DNA of 64,000 nt from Paramacrobiotus metropolitanus (GCF_019649055.1 NW_026570365.1:186001-250000), one strand, 5' to 3'; positions 34,689-44,991 are shown, numbered from the stretch's first letter. Notes: generated by a model not told the origin, from the letters alone. Made by a program: numbers and translations.

Positions 34689-35416
34689 CCGAAAAGCCAT
34701 TAACGAGCCGCGAAGAAATAAATGAACTGGAAAAGTCAAAATCGGACGAAGAAAGGTCAAACTCCGATCAATCAGAAAGGTCACCAACGAGAATTCGGGT
34801 AGCAAGGAGTCACCCAAGAGTCGCCGCACGAAACGGACGAAAAGCAAAAGAAGGGGACAAACCCCTGCTCAAAAATTCGAAAGCGAAAAAACTTAGCGAT
34901 TCGCCGGAAAACGGAAGTGACCTTTCATCGGAAGATGAAGGAGTTGATGAGCGTCCACTCGAAAAGGCTGACAAAGGTCAAGCCACTGCACAAGAATATG
35001 AGAGCAGTAACTCCGACTCCGAGTGGACGAGTTCAAGCGATAACTCAACAACTTCGGAAGATTCAGGTGTAAGTGACCTTTCGGAGCAAGAGGATTTAAT
35101 GGACTTGGATGAAGATGACGAAGTAGATGAGGAAAAAGAAAAGGATATTAAAGTCAGAAGATTGAAAGTGGAAAAAGCTAGAATGTCGAAGGACGTGATC
35201 AAAGTTTACAGCGATCAGCGAATCAAATTGAAACCGTCAAACTGCACACGTGTAAAGGTCAAGATGGGAAAATATGCACCGGCTCAAAACAAGCTGATGT
35301 TTACACCGGTCCCACAAGTGGAAACTGAAGTGCAACCGTTGGCAGGAGTGACGGACCACAGGGAAAATACTTCGAAATCGTTATCGCAAATCACAGTAGC
35401 AAATACCGAATCGTGA
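34685..35416 (+). CDS. Acidic Ser-rich ORF before RT
   Basis: 243 codons overlapping the previous stop by four bases in a different frame (TTG start, so not an independent gene). The first half is basic and polar. The middle is strongly acidic and Ser-rich (SDSEWTSSSDNSTTSEDSG, then DLDEDDEVDEE). The end (LKPSNCTRVKVKMG and following) resembles the beta-rich region that precedes RT in Ty3/Gypsy Pol. The following 35417-35560 continues this type in another frame (NQLLGYVEPYEH). Confidence 0.45.
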   Translation: MTEKPLTSREEINELEKSKSDEERSNSDQSERSPTRIRVARSHPRVAARNGRKAKEGDKPLLKNSKAKKLSDSPENGSDLSSEDEGVDERPLEKADKGQATAQEYESSNSDSEWTSSSDNSTTSEDSGVSDLSEQEDLMDLDEDDEVDEEKEKDIKVRRLKVEKARMSKDVIKVYSDQRIKLKPSNCTRVKVKMGKYAPAQNKLMFTPVPQVETEVQPLAGVTDHRENTSKSLSQITVANTES

Positions 35417-35613
35417 AGAAAAATCAGCTTCTCGGCTACGTTGAGCCGTATGAACATATGGAGAATGTAAAGGTCAACGCAGGGACAGTAAAGAACGTAC
35501 TCGAAGACCCTGAGGTGGATGAGACAACGAAAGCTGAACTTAAAAGATAATCGAAAACCTGAAATTGGGACCTGACCTTACCCAGAGCAGAAAAACGACG
35601 TGTACAACGCGTT

Positions 35614-37119
35614 TTGGGAATTCTGGAAGGTTTACCCACATCAAAGAAACCGTATGGAGATGTGAAAGGGGTCACCCACGTAATTGATACGGGAGATGCG
35701 AAACCAGTAAAATGTAACCCGGCCAGAACGAGTTGGACAGGCCGCGAGTTTATAACAAAGCATATCGAAGAGATGTTGGCACAAGATGTAATTGAACCGT
35801 CAGACGCCGAGTGGAGTTTCCCAGTCGTATTGGCAGTAAAGAAAAATGGCGACGGAACAATGGGAACAAGATTTTGCGTCAATTACATCATGCTTAACAA
35901 GCTAACGAGAAAGAATAATTACCCGTTACCAAATCCGGATGAGTTGCTCGACGCGTGCGCAGGCAACAAATATTACGGAAAAATGGACTTACAAAGTGGA
36001 TTCTGGCAGATCCCAATGGATCCAGCGTCAATCAACAAGACGACCTTTGTAACACAAGATGGAATGTACCGATTTAAAAGAATGCCATTTGGCGTATGCA
36101 ACGGACCAGCAACGTTTCAATTGTGTATGGATAAAGTACTTTCGAAAGCGAAAAGAAAAGGTTGCGTTTTCGGGTATATCGACGACGTGATCTTCGCCGG
36201 AAAAACTTGGGAAATTTTCATGCAGAATCTGCGAAATGTTTTAATGAGTCTGGTGGAAGCGGGATTCACGATTAAGCCAACGAAATGCGAATTTGGAATG
36301 AGACAAATGGGATTTCTGGGTCATATACTCAGCGAAGACGGAATTCGAATGGATCCGGAAAAGGTCACCGCGGTCTCAGAATTCAAACGGCCTCAAACAG
36401 AAAGGCAGTTAAGGTCATTCCTTGGACTGGCGAATTATTATCGCAAGTTCATAATGGGATACGCACAGAAGACTTGCCACTTGTATGAGTTGCTGAGACA
36501 AGATAAACACGTGAAAAAGGACTGGACTGCAGTGCATGAAGAAGAGTTCAATAGTTTGAAGAGAAGTTGTTGTGAAGGTCCAGTACTGGCAAAGTTTGAC
36601 CCCGCGAAACCGACCGTTATTGAATGCGACGCGAGCAAAGAGGGAATCGGAGCCGTACTGTCACAAGATGGACATCCGATCGCGTACGCCAGTCGTGTCC
36701 TACATGGAGCGGAGAAGAATTACGGTGTAACAGAATGGGAATGTCTGGCAGTAGTGTTCGCTGTCAGGAAATTCAAGCCGTACATCGATTATGCCGAGTT
36801 CACCGTAAGGACGGATCATCAGGCGCTGACCAACTTGCTAAGGTCAGAAACGAATAAAGTTGGAATGAACCCACGCTTGACAAGATGGGCAATGGCATTA
36901 CAAGGTCACCAGTTTAAAATCGAATACAAACCGGGGAAATATTGCGACAACGCGGACGCGTTATCAAGAGCGCCAATCGAAGGTCCGACGTGTCACGAAG
37001 AAGAATTTGACGAGATTCCGAATTTCGAGGATTACAAGAAGGAGTTCGATACGAAGGAACCGGCAATTGAAGTTGGACAGCTGTTCCTGCAGATGGTGGA
37101 ACAGAGGAGAAACGATTAA
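35614..37119 (+). CDS. pol: Reverse transcriptase - RNase H
   Basis: 501 codons, the best-preserved part of the element. RT motif A KMDLQSGFWQI has catalytic Asp125. Motif C FGYIDDVIF has YIDD at residues 188-191 (36175-36186). The RKNNYPLP, RMPFGVCNGPATFQ and GHILSEDGI blocks are typical of Ty3/Gypsy. The tether leads to RNase H with ECDASKEGIG (Asp339), the WECLAV Glu, RTDHQAL Asp and NADALSR Asp, the full DEDD set. The frame begins without an ATG (TTG at 35614), consistent with polyprotein translation. It ends at TAA 37117-37119, inside a TAAAGGTCAC motif, before integrase begins in another frame. Confidence 0.95.
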   Translation: MGILEGLPTSKKPYGDVKGVTHVIDTGDAKPVKCNPARTSWTGREFITKHIEEMLAQDVIEPSDAEWSFPVVLAVKKNGDGTMGTRFCVNYIMLNKLTRKNNYPLPNPDELLDACAGNKYYGKMDLQSGFWQIPMDPASINKTTFVTQDGMYRFKRMPFGVCNGPATFQLCMDKVLSKAKRKGCVFGYIDDVIFAGKTWEIFMQNLRNVLMSLVEAGFTIKPTKCEFGMRQMGFLGHILSEDGIRMDPEKVTAVSEFKRPQTERQLRSFLGLANYYRKFIMGYAQKTCHLYELLRQDKHVKKDWTAVHEEEFNSLKRSCCEGPVLAKFDPAKPTVIECDASKEGIGAVLSQDGHPIAYASRVLHGAEKNYGVTEWECLAVVFAVRKFKPYIDYAEFTVRTDHQALTNLLRSETNKVGMNPRLTRWAMALQGHQFKIEYKPGKYCDNADALSRAPIEGPTCHEEEFDEIPNFEDYKKEFDTKEPAIEVGQLFLQMVEQRRND

Positions 37120-37166
37120 AGGTCACTTCAGCTACGGCGAACGAGTCGGCTGAAAACGAAGCAAAA

Positions 37167-38243
37167 GTGAACCGAGTGAGAAGCTGGTTGCCCGCCGTTA
37201 GTGACTTAAAGGTCACCGGACTTGACGCGGAATCTCAAATGCAGAATGGAAAGGTCACGGGACTTGATGATAGAGCGGAGAATAGAGATGACCTTTGGGA
37301 AACGGACAAAGTGGCACAAGCGTTGAACGAATGCCCAATCAAACTGTTGAGATTCCCAAAACAGGCGAAAAAGCGGTATAAACCGTTACCACGATGCAAG
37401 GTCATCAAGGATTGGAATGAACTCAGTACAGCGACAGTTCGCATTGTCAACCTGCAAGGTGACGAAGAAGAGGTTGATGACTCAAACTTGCAATTGCGGA
37501 ATAAACAGTTGAAAGATCCCCATCTGGCAATGATCATAGACGAACTGGAACACCTACCAGACGCGGAAACAAGATCGAAATTTGAAGTGCATTACCAGTT
37601 ATGGAATGGTATATTATACCGAGTAAAGGATAAAAATGGAAAACTTGAAAGGTCATATGTTGTACCGTTGTCAATGCGAAGAGCAATAATCCACGCATTG
37701 CACGACGAGAAAGCAGCGGGACATCTGGGATTTGAGAAAACATTGTCAGCAATAAGACTCCGATATTACTGGGACAGGATGAGTACAGACGTGAAGAATT
37801 ACATACTCGCCTGTCAAGGATGTCAGTTCCGTAAAACACCGAGGAAATGTCCACCCGGAAAATTGCAAGAGATTAAAGTGGGACATCCGTTCTTCCGAGT
37901 ATATGCTGACTTGAAAGGACCTTTGTTACCGACGAAGAAACGTGGATACAAGTACATAGCGGTATTTATCGACCAACTGACGAAATACGTGATCGCGGTA
38001 CCGATGAAAACAGCAACGGCTAAAGAATTCGCTAAAGTGTTCGTGAAGCACGTGATATTGGTACACGGAGCACCGCACATCCTGCATACGGATCGCGGAC
38101 GACACTTTACAGCTGAAGTATTGGCAAAGGTCACCAATGTGTTTAAGATTAAACACACATTTGGAACCGCGTATCACCCAGAAGGTCAAGGCCAAGTTGA
38201 AGACAGATGCAGACAATTGCGGATGGCTTGGCGCAATACCTGA
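37167..38243 (+). CDS. Integrase (zinc-binding and catalytic core)
   Basis: The HHCC domain is seen as HALHDEKAAGH and CQGCQFRK. The catalytic core has Asp248 (YADLKGP), Asp309 (HTDRGRHF) and Glu345 (GQVED), giving the canonical D,D(35)E spacing of retroviral-type integrases. The usual GQVER or GQAER reads GQVED. The frame changes just after the catalytic Glu (about 38207) and the protein continues in the next entries. The region before the zinc domain (37167-37650) is a connecting segment. Integrase last in Pol confirms Ty3/Gypsy order. Confidence 0.9.
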   Translation: MNRVRSWLPAVSDLKVTGLDAESQMQNGKVTGLDDRAENRDDLWETDKVAQALNECPIKLLRFPKQAKKRYKPLPRCKVIKDWNELSTATVRIVNLQGDEEEVDDSNLQLRNKQLKDPHLAMIIDELEHLPDAETRSKFEVHYQLWNGILYRVKDKNGKLERSYVVPLSMRRAIIHALHDEKAAGHLGFEKTLSAIRLRYYWDRMSTDVKNYILACQGCQFRKTPRKCPPGKLQEIKVGHPFFRVYADLKGPLLPTKKRGYKYIAVFIDQLTKYVIAVPMKTATAKEFAKVFVKHVILVHGAPHILHTDRGRHFTAEVLAKVTNVFKIKHTFGTAYHPEGQGQVEDRCRQLRMAWRNT

Positions 38244-38440
38244 AAGCGGGAAATGAAAGAAAGTTTAACAAGTACCTCCCATATGTTATTTTGGCGATGA
38301 ACAGAGTCGTACACGCCATAACGGGATATTCAGCATACTATATTCTGCACGGCAGAGAAATGACAATGCCGGAAGATGTGGTTACAAAACGAATATACCC
38401 GATGATTATGGGACTCCAGACGAATGGGTGGAGACCATGA
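38207..38440 (+). CDS. Integrase middle part, shifted frame
   Basis: It continues the core after the catalytic Glu: YLPYVILAMNRVVHAITGYS and then YYILHGREM match the helix that in Ty3/Gypsy integrases reads like LPxxxxAxNxxxHxxTGxSPxxLxxGR. The frame is one of three used in succession for integrase. Confidence 0.75.
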   Translation: MQTIADGLAQYLKAGNERKFNKYLPYVILAMNRVVHAITGYSAYYILHGREMTMPEDVVTKRIYPMIMGLQTNGWRP

Positions 38441-38888
38441 AGAAGAACTTGACCTTTGCAGAAGAAGTGGCTGGTGTAATATTAAAGACGCTTATGAGAA
38501 GAACGCGGAGATTTACAACAAGAAGAAGTCGGAGCCGAACTTTAAAGTGGGAGATTTCGTATTGATACGGCTACCAAAGGATACGAAACAAGGGAAAAAA
38601 GAAAACCAATCGGACTTTAAGTCGAAATACGACAAAGTGTGGAAGATTCTCAGTTTCCCGCGACCAAACGAAGCCGAAGTCATTGAGCAGAACCCGAAGA
38701 AGGAAGCAGACTTGAAGGTGGTTTCGATCGACCGGTTGAAACCATGGCACCCTCCATTACCAGATGAGGAAAAGGCAACAGAGCGTACTCAAAAAGATTC
38801 GGAAAAACCTTTTTTCGAACCACCTCTGCTACCCGAAACGGAGAAAGCTAACGGAAAGAAGACAGATCAAGGCGGAGTCCGAAAATGA
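38424..38888 (+). CDS. Integrase C-terminal domain
   Basis: From ATG 38424 this frame encodes FKVGDFVLIRLP, KYDKVWKILSF and IDRLKPWHPP, the SH3-like C-terminal domain of Ty3/Gypsy integrases. No chromodomain follows. The frame then runs into a polar tail with FEPPLLPE, a phrase repeated nearby (38811 and 38910; related at 33101 and 39136). Confidence 0.8.
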   Translation: MGGDHEEELDLCRRSGWCNIKDAYEKNAEIYNKKKSEPNFKVGDFVLIRLPKDTKQGKKENQSDFKSKYDKVWKILSFPRPNEAEVIEQNPKKEADLKVVSIDRLKPWHPPLPDEEKATERTQKDSEKPFFEPPLLPETEKANGKKTDQGGVRK

Positions 38889-38933
38889 CTCAGTCACACA
38901 GCAAACCGGTACGAACCACCTCTGCTACCCGAA

Positions 38934-39311
38934 ATGGGAGAAGGTCAAACAGATGGGTTAAACGGAGATAAGCCGAAACAGAAGCGAGGAAGGAAAAGGA
39001 AAGAGGACAAAGACTTTGAAACTGCAGTCACAATTAAGTTGAACGCGGAAGCTGGTAATTTGGCAGAAGGTCACTGGAAAAAGGCCGAACAGCTCAGAAG
39101 TACCAGAGCGTACCTCCAAAAAGGACTTGCAACAATCCTTTTTCGGAACCACGCACTGCTACTGAAGATAAGGATGACCTTTCGAAACAGCGTACGGACG
39201 CTGAGATGTCAGAGCGTGACCCAGATTTTGTCGAACCACACTGTTACCGGTTATAAGAATGACCTCATACAAAAGAGAAGAGGAGATAGAAGCGGTCAAA
39301 TCAAAAGCTGA
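38934..39311 (+). CDS. Basic ORF after integrase
   Basis: 125 codons from ATG 38934. The early part has KQKRGRKRKE, an AT-hook-like basic patch that could act in nuclear import or DNA binding. The second half probably reads the wrong frame. No domain is recognised. Confidence 0.3.
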   Translation: MGEGQTDGLNGDKPKQKRGRKRKEDKDFETAVTIKLNAEAGNLAEGHWKKAEQLRSTRAYLQKGLATILFRNHALLLKIRMTFRNSVRTLRCQSVTQILSNHTVTGYKNDLIQKRRGDRSGQIKS

Positions 39312-39550
39312 ACAATTGGGCCGTGATATGGCAGAAAGCAATTAACGAGCGGAAAGTCAAACAGAAGAAAAAGAAACCGACCCCTACGGACTTATTGACC
39401 CAAAAGGCGAACCTGAGGACGCAGCCGAGAAAGAACTCCTTGATCGGATAACTAAAGGACGAGAGAACAAATAACCACATAGACATAAATAAGGGTCACA
39501 CTTAATTAAAAATAGAGTTGGGAAGGCAAAAGAAAGGTCACCACTGTGCA

Positions 39551-39582
39551 AAAAGCTAACCTTTATTGTTTCGTTTTATAGA
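39551..39582 (+). promoter_or_regulatory. Consensus splice acceptor before a post-pol ORF
   Basis: A branch-point-like GCTAAC (39555-39560), a pyrimidine-rich tract and TATAG, ending at 39581, stand 16 bases before ATG 39598. This is the arrangement expected if a downstream ORF is expressed from a spliced subgenomic RNA, as in env-bearing Ty3/Gypsy elements. The matching donor was not identified. Inference from pattern only. Confidence 0.45.
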
Positions 39583-39597
39583 AGGTAAGCACAGTTA

Positions 39598-40122
39598 ATG
39601 GACAGATTGGAACGACAAAACTCGGATAATTCAGACTCGGAAAGTATCGGAAACCCACTAAAAGCATCAACACCTATAAGAATGGAAGGTGAATACGGTT
39701 ATGACACTTCATATGGTGAAGGATCAACGTCGTCAGTGGGAACGGCTTAGAATGAACCTGGAACAAGTCAAGGAGGTTACTATGGCGGCCAGGGATATTA
39801 CGTGTATCACGATCCAGGACAGCAGACGAGTTATCAGGACACGGTTAACTGGGTGCACCACGGCTCACCTGCCGGAACCCAGTATTCGGGACAAGCAACG
39901 GGCGCCCCTTATCAACCGTATCCAGGATCGTATACCCCACCGATGGGACCACCACAAGTAATGATGGGACCGGCAAGAATGTTGATGCCGCCACCGCAAC
40001 AGACCACACCGAGTCGATTTATGGGACATGGTGGATTCAGCGGAACTCCACCGCGATCACAAGGTCATCTCCGATACTACCGCCTTTTCCGGAGACGGGA
40101 GGCTTGGCACTATCGGACATAA
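39598..40122 (+). pseudogene. Post-pol ORF with Pro/Gln/Tyr/Gly-rich domain, one internal stop
   Basis: It begins at ATG 39598, reads 50 codons to TAG 39748-39750, and stays open in the same frame to 40122. After the stop it is rich in Gly, Tyr, Gln and Pro (GGYYGGQGYYVYHDPG, YQPYPGSYTPP), a low-complexity, prion-like composition. It lies just after the splice-acceptor-like site. No membrane segment, so it is not a standard envelope gene. It may be a second structural or RNA-binding protein. Confidence 0.45.
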
Positions 40123-40405
40123 GACGCCTCGCATGAGGACACCGCAGCAACTGGGTGTGCAGCGTCTCATCGCAATTCGCCAAACAGAGGAAATAGGCGA
40201 CCGAGAGAATTTTACCGTCACTGGACCTAACTTGGACGAGACTGGACCAGACGGATTACGACTTACGCCCCCAGGTGAACCTTCAATACATGCATACGCA
40301 CCGAAACTCCCTTTGGATTTGAGCGAAAACGATGCACGCTTAAATATGGTTCCGGATAAGGACGACAAACTGACAGAAAAGGATTTGAAGCTATCCGGGA
40401 ATTAA
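40028..40405 (+). CDS. Unrecognised ORF in the post-pol region
   Basis: 125 codons; probably the shifted continuation of the preceding ORF. Polar, with TGPNLDETGPDGL and PKLPLDLSENDARL. No domain is recognised. A similar quality of coding sequence continues past the stop in another frame (RELYRIHMRVEDEHAWYG, to about 40610). Confidence 0.35.
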   Translation: MVDSAELHRDHKVISDTTAFSGDGRLGTIGHKTPRMRTPQQLGVQRLIAIRQTEEIGDRENFTVTGPNLDETGPDGLRLTPPGEPSIHAYAPKLPLDLSENDARLNMVPDKDDKLTEKDLKLSGN

Positions 40406-40610
40406 ACCGAAAGTGTCGTGAACTTTACCGAATTCATATGCGAGTTGAAGATGAACACGCATGGTATGGAAAGCTGATTAGCCTGGAAGCTGTCATCAAA
40501 CCATGTCATATCGCACTGAAGGAAAAGACAAAACTGATCGAAAAAGAGCGCAGGGGAATACGCGATAAAAGTTGCGTCGATGTGGCAATACCATCCGTCG
40601 CTAAACGGTA

Positions 40611-41291
40611 GACCATGGCTTCGACTATCGAAAAAAAGATCCTTCGATATCTCAAGGTGTTCCCAGAAACAAGACAGACACCGACTACCAGCGTCAGGAC
40701 CATCTAAACCCAGAGCTGAAAAAGATGCGGTTGATGGGAAATGACGGACGAGGACCTTTTGGCCACAAAGCAGAGGATTGATGCCGTATTAACGGAACGA
40801 GCAGAAAAGGTCACGGGCCAGCTCGGTTGCAGGATCAGGACGTGGACGTACTAGCTCCGGTCACAGAACCATCAGTGGCACCACGAGTGGAAAAAGAGTG
40901 AGATCACCGACGACAAGCCCAAAAGAAACTGATAAGAAAGGGCAGCGAACAAAGACCACAGAAAGCAAAGCAACGCCAGCTGAGCCGGCAAGCCACAGGC
41001 CCCGATTCAGTGGGTAGAAAGAGTGTACCACCCACGCCGAAAGGAACGAAGGTCAGATTCGATTCGAAGTGTAGAAGTTCACGGCCAAATACACTGGGAA
41101 GATCATAAAGAACGAAAGGTCACTGCACGGAATAGTCGATAAGAAAACGAACAAAGAGATCGACTCGTATAATCCCCCTCGCGGATAGGTCAGTCAAGGA
41201 TGCCATTGGGAAAGAGAGTCAAAACGATAGTCAATGAGGCGCTACAGTTTATTCCTCAGAAGAACGTCATAACCCAAGAGTTATCGTTCAG
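40611..41291. other. Degraded coding-like stretch
   Basis: No frame longer than about 60 codons, but the base composition, the density of AGGTCA motifs (40806, 41048, 41114) and Ser/Thr/Arg-rich short frames resemble the flanking ORFs. Probably a part of the post-pol coding region where indels are dense. Confidence 0.35.
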
Positions 41292-41558
41292 ATGATGAAG
41301 CATGTGGTAGCTAAAGTTGCAACCGAAGAAGATGCATGGATCCGTATCAAAGTGGGCACAGATGATGACCACTTGGCATATCTACACAACGGACGGCAAC
41401 TGTTGATCAAAGAGAACTCGCTCAAAACCGACGGCGGATCAGATCCGAAGAAACGATCGTCAGATGATTATGAGTCGGTCGAGGATATACAGATGCGACA
41501 AGCAGAAAGGTCACCCTCAGACTTTTCGCTGACAATGGAGAAAACTGGGAAACCATAA
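41292..41558 (+). CDS. Small ORF in the post-pol region
   Basis: 88 codons from ATG 41292. It starts with a compact mixed hydrophobic/polar segment (KHVVAKVATEEDAWIRIKVG) and ends with an ERSPSDF phrase produced by the AGGTCA motif. No family is recognised. Confidence 0.3.
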   Translation: MMKHVVAKVATEEDAWIRIKVGTDDDHLAYLHNGRQLLIKENSLKTDGGSDPKKRSSDDYESVEDIQMRQAERSPSDFSLTMEKTGKP

Positions 41559-42095
41559 CGCAGTGATAGTGGACCCAATAACAGGAGGCCCGGTCCCGCC
41601 CCATGGGATGTATCGAAGAGCGCCCGAAACGCAGATCAGGCAGCTATTGACCAGCTGGGATCTGATACCTGAAAGCGACCGAAAAGATGCCGTGGTTCAA
41701 GCGGCCTCATCAGCATGATGCGGCATGGCGGACGGAGATCGATGGAGCACATTTCCGACTGACAAGACGAATGGAAGACGGGTCGTACAAAACAGGTATT
41801 TTACGACGCTAAGAAGAACCCTACCATAACTGCAGATAGTCGACCCAATAACAGGAGACCCGGTCCCATATGCCCCATGGGATGTATCAGAAGAGCGCCC
41901 GAAATGCGAATCAGGCAGCCATTGACCAGTTATGGATCTGATACCTGAAAGTGACCGAAAAGATGCCGTGGTTCAAGAGCACACTGATCAGCATGATGCG
42001 GCATCGAGCGGAGATCGATGGAGCACATTTCCGACTCACAAGACGAATGGAAGACGGATGTACAAAACGGTATTTTACGACGCTAAGAAGAACCT
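41552..42095 (+). repeat. 271-bp tandem duplication
   Basis: Copy 1 is 41552-41822 and copy 2 is 41823-42095. Both start ACCATAAC, contain ACCCAATAACAGGAG, ATGGGATGTATC and GAGCACATTTCCGACT, and end CTAAGAAGAACC. They differ by scattered substitutions and several indels, so the duplication is older than the LTR pair suggests for the insertion itself. Frames differ between the copies. Confidence 0.8.
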
Positions 42096-42471
42096 TTGTG
42101 GGAGGTCGCCTCACAGGATCTCCGAAAAGACAAGACACTTGAAATTCATCCCCGGCACAAGAAGGCGGAGCCGGAGAGACGGAAGAGGCGCAGGGCACGT
42201 CGGCAAATCTAACTGAAACAGGAGGGGCCAGACGTTCGCTACAAAGAGTATTAGAGATTGCCCAAGGAATTCATGAGCACCTTCAGTGTGATGAACCAAA
42301 CTGTGGCCATTGTAATCCACCTGGTGACGACGAACCAGAGACGGAAGACGATAACCCACCTGAGGAAGAAGGATCAGACGAAGAAATGGCCGACAAGCAT
42401 AAAAAGCCCTCAAAAGCAAGCCCTCAAAGTCAAACCGAGAAAAGCGCCCAGATTGGAAGAGGCCATGAACC

Positions 42472-43005
42472 GTGACAAGGTTAAGAAAGGCGATTTCTCA
42501 AGAAACGACGGAGAAGAAGATAAGAAGAAACGACAGGAGGAAGAAGATAAGAAGAAGAAGAGCGGTGACGAAAGATAGCACAAGCACCGGGAAGAAGAAA
42601 AGAGATGAACCAGCGTCTCATGACGTTGAGATATTGGACGAGTCAGTCGGCGAAGTTGAAGAAAGGTCATCGACACCTACGAAGTCAAAGAAAGTTATTC
42701 AATCGGCTACAGCAGAGCCATCAAAACTCAAAGGAAAGGTCATAGCGGTGAAACAAGCTGTCCCCATTGTCATTTCCGCATCCACGCCAAAGGAGCGCAA
42801 GGACAAACAGATTCGCGAAAAAGCGAAACGGGAGACGTCGCGTGAATCGGAGGCATCGGAAGTGAGCCTTCCAAGCACTTCGACGGTTAGTGCGAGGTCA
42901 CACACGGACTCGAAAACGACACGATCAAGAACCACTGAACCAAGAAGAAGCGGAAGTCTGGATAAAGGGAAAAAAGCAAAGAGCGAACCCGTTAAGGACG
43001 GTTAA
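42472..43005 (+). CDS. Lys/Glu/Ser-rich ORF, post-pol
   Basis: 177 codons. The first part is extremely basic and acidic in alternation (DRRKKIRRRRA, KKKRDEP), then Ser-rich (SRESEASEVSLPSTSTVSARSH). Low complexity, probably disordered; no domain. The start is not ATG. A related acidic/basic stretch precedes it in frame 42258-42578. Confidence 0.35.
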   Translation: MTRLRKAISQETTEKKIRRNDRRKKIRRRRAVTKDSTSTGKKKRDEPASHDVEILDESVGEVEERSSTPTKSKKVIQSATAEPSKLKGKVIAVKQAVPIVISASTPKERKDKQIREKAKRETSRESEASEVSLPSTSTVSARSHTDSKTTRSRTTEPRRSGSLDKGKKAKSEPVKDG

Positions 43006-44267
43006 TTACACTGAACCAGATGGAGAGGAACTGGACTTCACTCAGACGAAGAATTTGATGGTCCCGATGATGATAATTTGAACACGGTCGATGAAGTAAT
43101 CAGAGCGTATAACGGAGCTGAAAAGAATTTCACACGAATAAGAACAGCATCGGTGACATCCAAATTTCAGCAGGCCTGAAGACGATTTGAAGAAACAACA
43201 TCGTAGCTTCACTAAACAAAAGTTCGACGTCGTTGGAATTCGCGCGGAACGCAGGAAAACTTATACAGAAGCACCGAGAGTTTTCGTATGAGGCCGTTGT
43301 TCAGACCAGCCAGTTCGGATAAAGCGCTGACAACCCGAATGAAGCGGTCCCAATGCGAGTAGAAAGGGCAATCGCGGGAATGACAAGCCCATTAGGGTCA
43401 ACAGATCCACCGGACAATACATCAACGCGCAGTTTGGAACGACGGAAATGGAATGATAAAGAGATCGACACGGCAGCCGAGCGCGTATTGCCAAGTTGAT
43501 TAAACAGAACGTCCTTGCCACGACAAACGCACATAAAGCGACAACGGATCCGATACACGAGAGTCGGTCTAATACCACCGGAAAGACAGATCCACTGTAA
43601 TATGTCCGACAGTCAGGACATGGAAAAGGTCACAGTTTCATCGAAGACAAAAGGCCCAATGGATTCGGAATCGGAAAGCGACGACACGCTACTATAACGG
43701 CTCCTTCTGGACTTACGACAGAAAAGATGAACAGTCGAAAGGTCCGAAGACATCTGAAACTACCGCAGAAGTTCAACCGAAAGGTCATGAAGCTTCAGAC
43801 AAACGGGAGAAGAAAAGGTCATGCTCCCGATGGATAAGGCAGCAGCAGAAGCTGAAGCGGATTCGGCGCGACAGGTGTTTCTAAATCACTGTTCATACCA
43901 TTAAAGGAGGTCTTTGAGAAGGAACGATCGAAATCGGTCGGCGATCTAAAAGGTCAAGAGACTTTGCCGCAAGAGGAAAAAGAAGACAGTTGAACAAAAT
44001 CGGCGGGGTCATCATCAGGATCACTGGCAAAGCTGAGGATCGACGAGAACAGCGACAGCTGACCCAACGGACTCGACATCCTCCCAGAAAAAATAGCGGT
44101 ACACCGGCAAAGGAGGCTACAGATTACATGTTAGGACCGGCATTGGACGTGAATAATCGTACATGGAACGAAGTCCAGAACGCTCCCAGATCATCCGAGA
44201 AAAAGATGCTTGGTACAGATCTGAAGAGACAAGTGGCAATAAATTCAACGGAAGGTCGTCACTTAAC
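43006..44267. other. Degraded coding-like stretch of the element
   Basis: Short frames only (up to 105 codons), none with a recognised domain. AGGTCA motifs at 43624, 43782, 43813 and 43947. The texture is the same as in the neighbouring ORFs. Confidence 0.3.
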
Positions 44268-44650
44268 ATGACTGAACGAGTCTTGAAACGAGCTTATAAG
44301 GAAGGAAAGTTGGGATGTAAATATAACAAGGACAACAAAGTCGTCTACTACCTTCCGAAACAGGGCACGGAACGAACGCCCAGACTGGAAAATGGAACTG
44401 GAGGCCTGGAAGATAGCCATCACAGATGGGAGCTCTGGACGCCATTGGCGTGCTCAATGGCGCGTCATGGCATGACCTTTCGAACTTCATGGCCGTCAAT
44501 GATACGATTGGAGATTTGAATATTGAAAGCGATAAAGAGTGGATTAAGAATGCCGTTGAAGCCTTGATCGCGGACGAAGTGCTTCATATTAAGCCAGATG
44601 GCCGAATCGATTTCAAGCCGTATAAACCATCGACGAAAGAATCCGAGTGA
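44268..44650 (+). pseudogene. Broken ORF with compact globular segment
   Basis: From ATG 44268 (MTERVLKRAYKEGKLG) the frame runs to 44519. The frame of 44426-44650 then carries SDKEWIKNAVEALIADEVLHIKP, a helix-rich amphipathic segment that ends at TGA 44648-44650. The two parts look like one small globular domain separated by a frame change near 44430. No family is recognised. The stop is followed by about 340 bp of non-coding sequence before the next ORF. Confidence 0.35.
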
Positions 44651-44956
44651 ACTAATCGAGTGTAATATGCAGCGAGTAATGAACCCTGCATATTACAGAA
44701 AAAAGCATAAAACAGTTTAAAACGAAAGAAAAAGCGTTACGAAAGGTCAACTGAAAGCAGTACTAGGACTAATAGAAAAGGTCACAGCAGTAGTCAGAAA
44801 GTGCTGATAACGTGAGAAAGCGTCACCACGTTTACAGTGATAGAAAAGGCAGCAGGAGCTAGGAAAAGTCTCAGCCAGCAACGGAATAGGCGTAAAATGA
44901 TAGAAAAGCCTTGATATGGATAGGAATGGAAAGGATTAACGTGGAAGTTAATATGA

Positions 44957-44977
44957 CGGATTGTTTTATAATTACAG
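44957..44977 (+). promoter_or_regulatory. Second splice-acceptor-like site
   Basis: TTGTTTTATAATTACAG ends at 44977, 14 bases before ATG 44992, with a GGATTAAC branch-point-like phrase about 40 bases upstream. It resembles the site at 39581 in position relative to an ORF start. Inference from pattern only. Confidence 0.35.
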
Positions 44978-44991
44978 ATTGAAGCGGAAAA

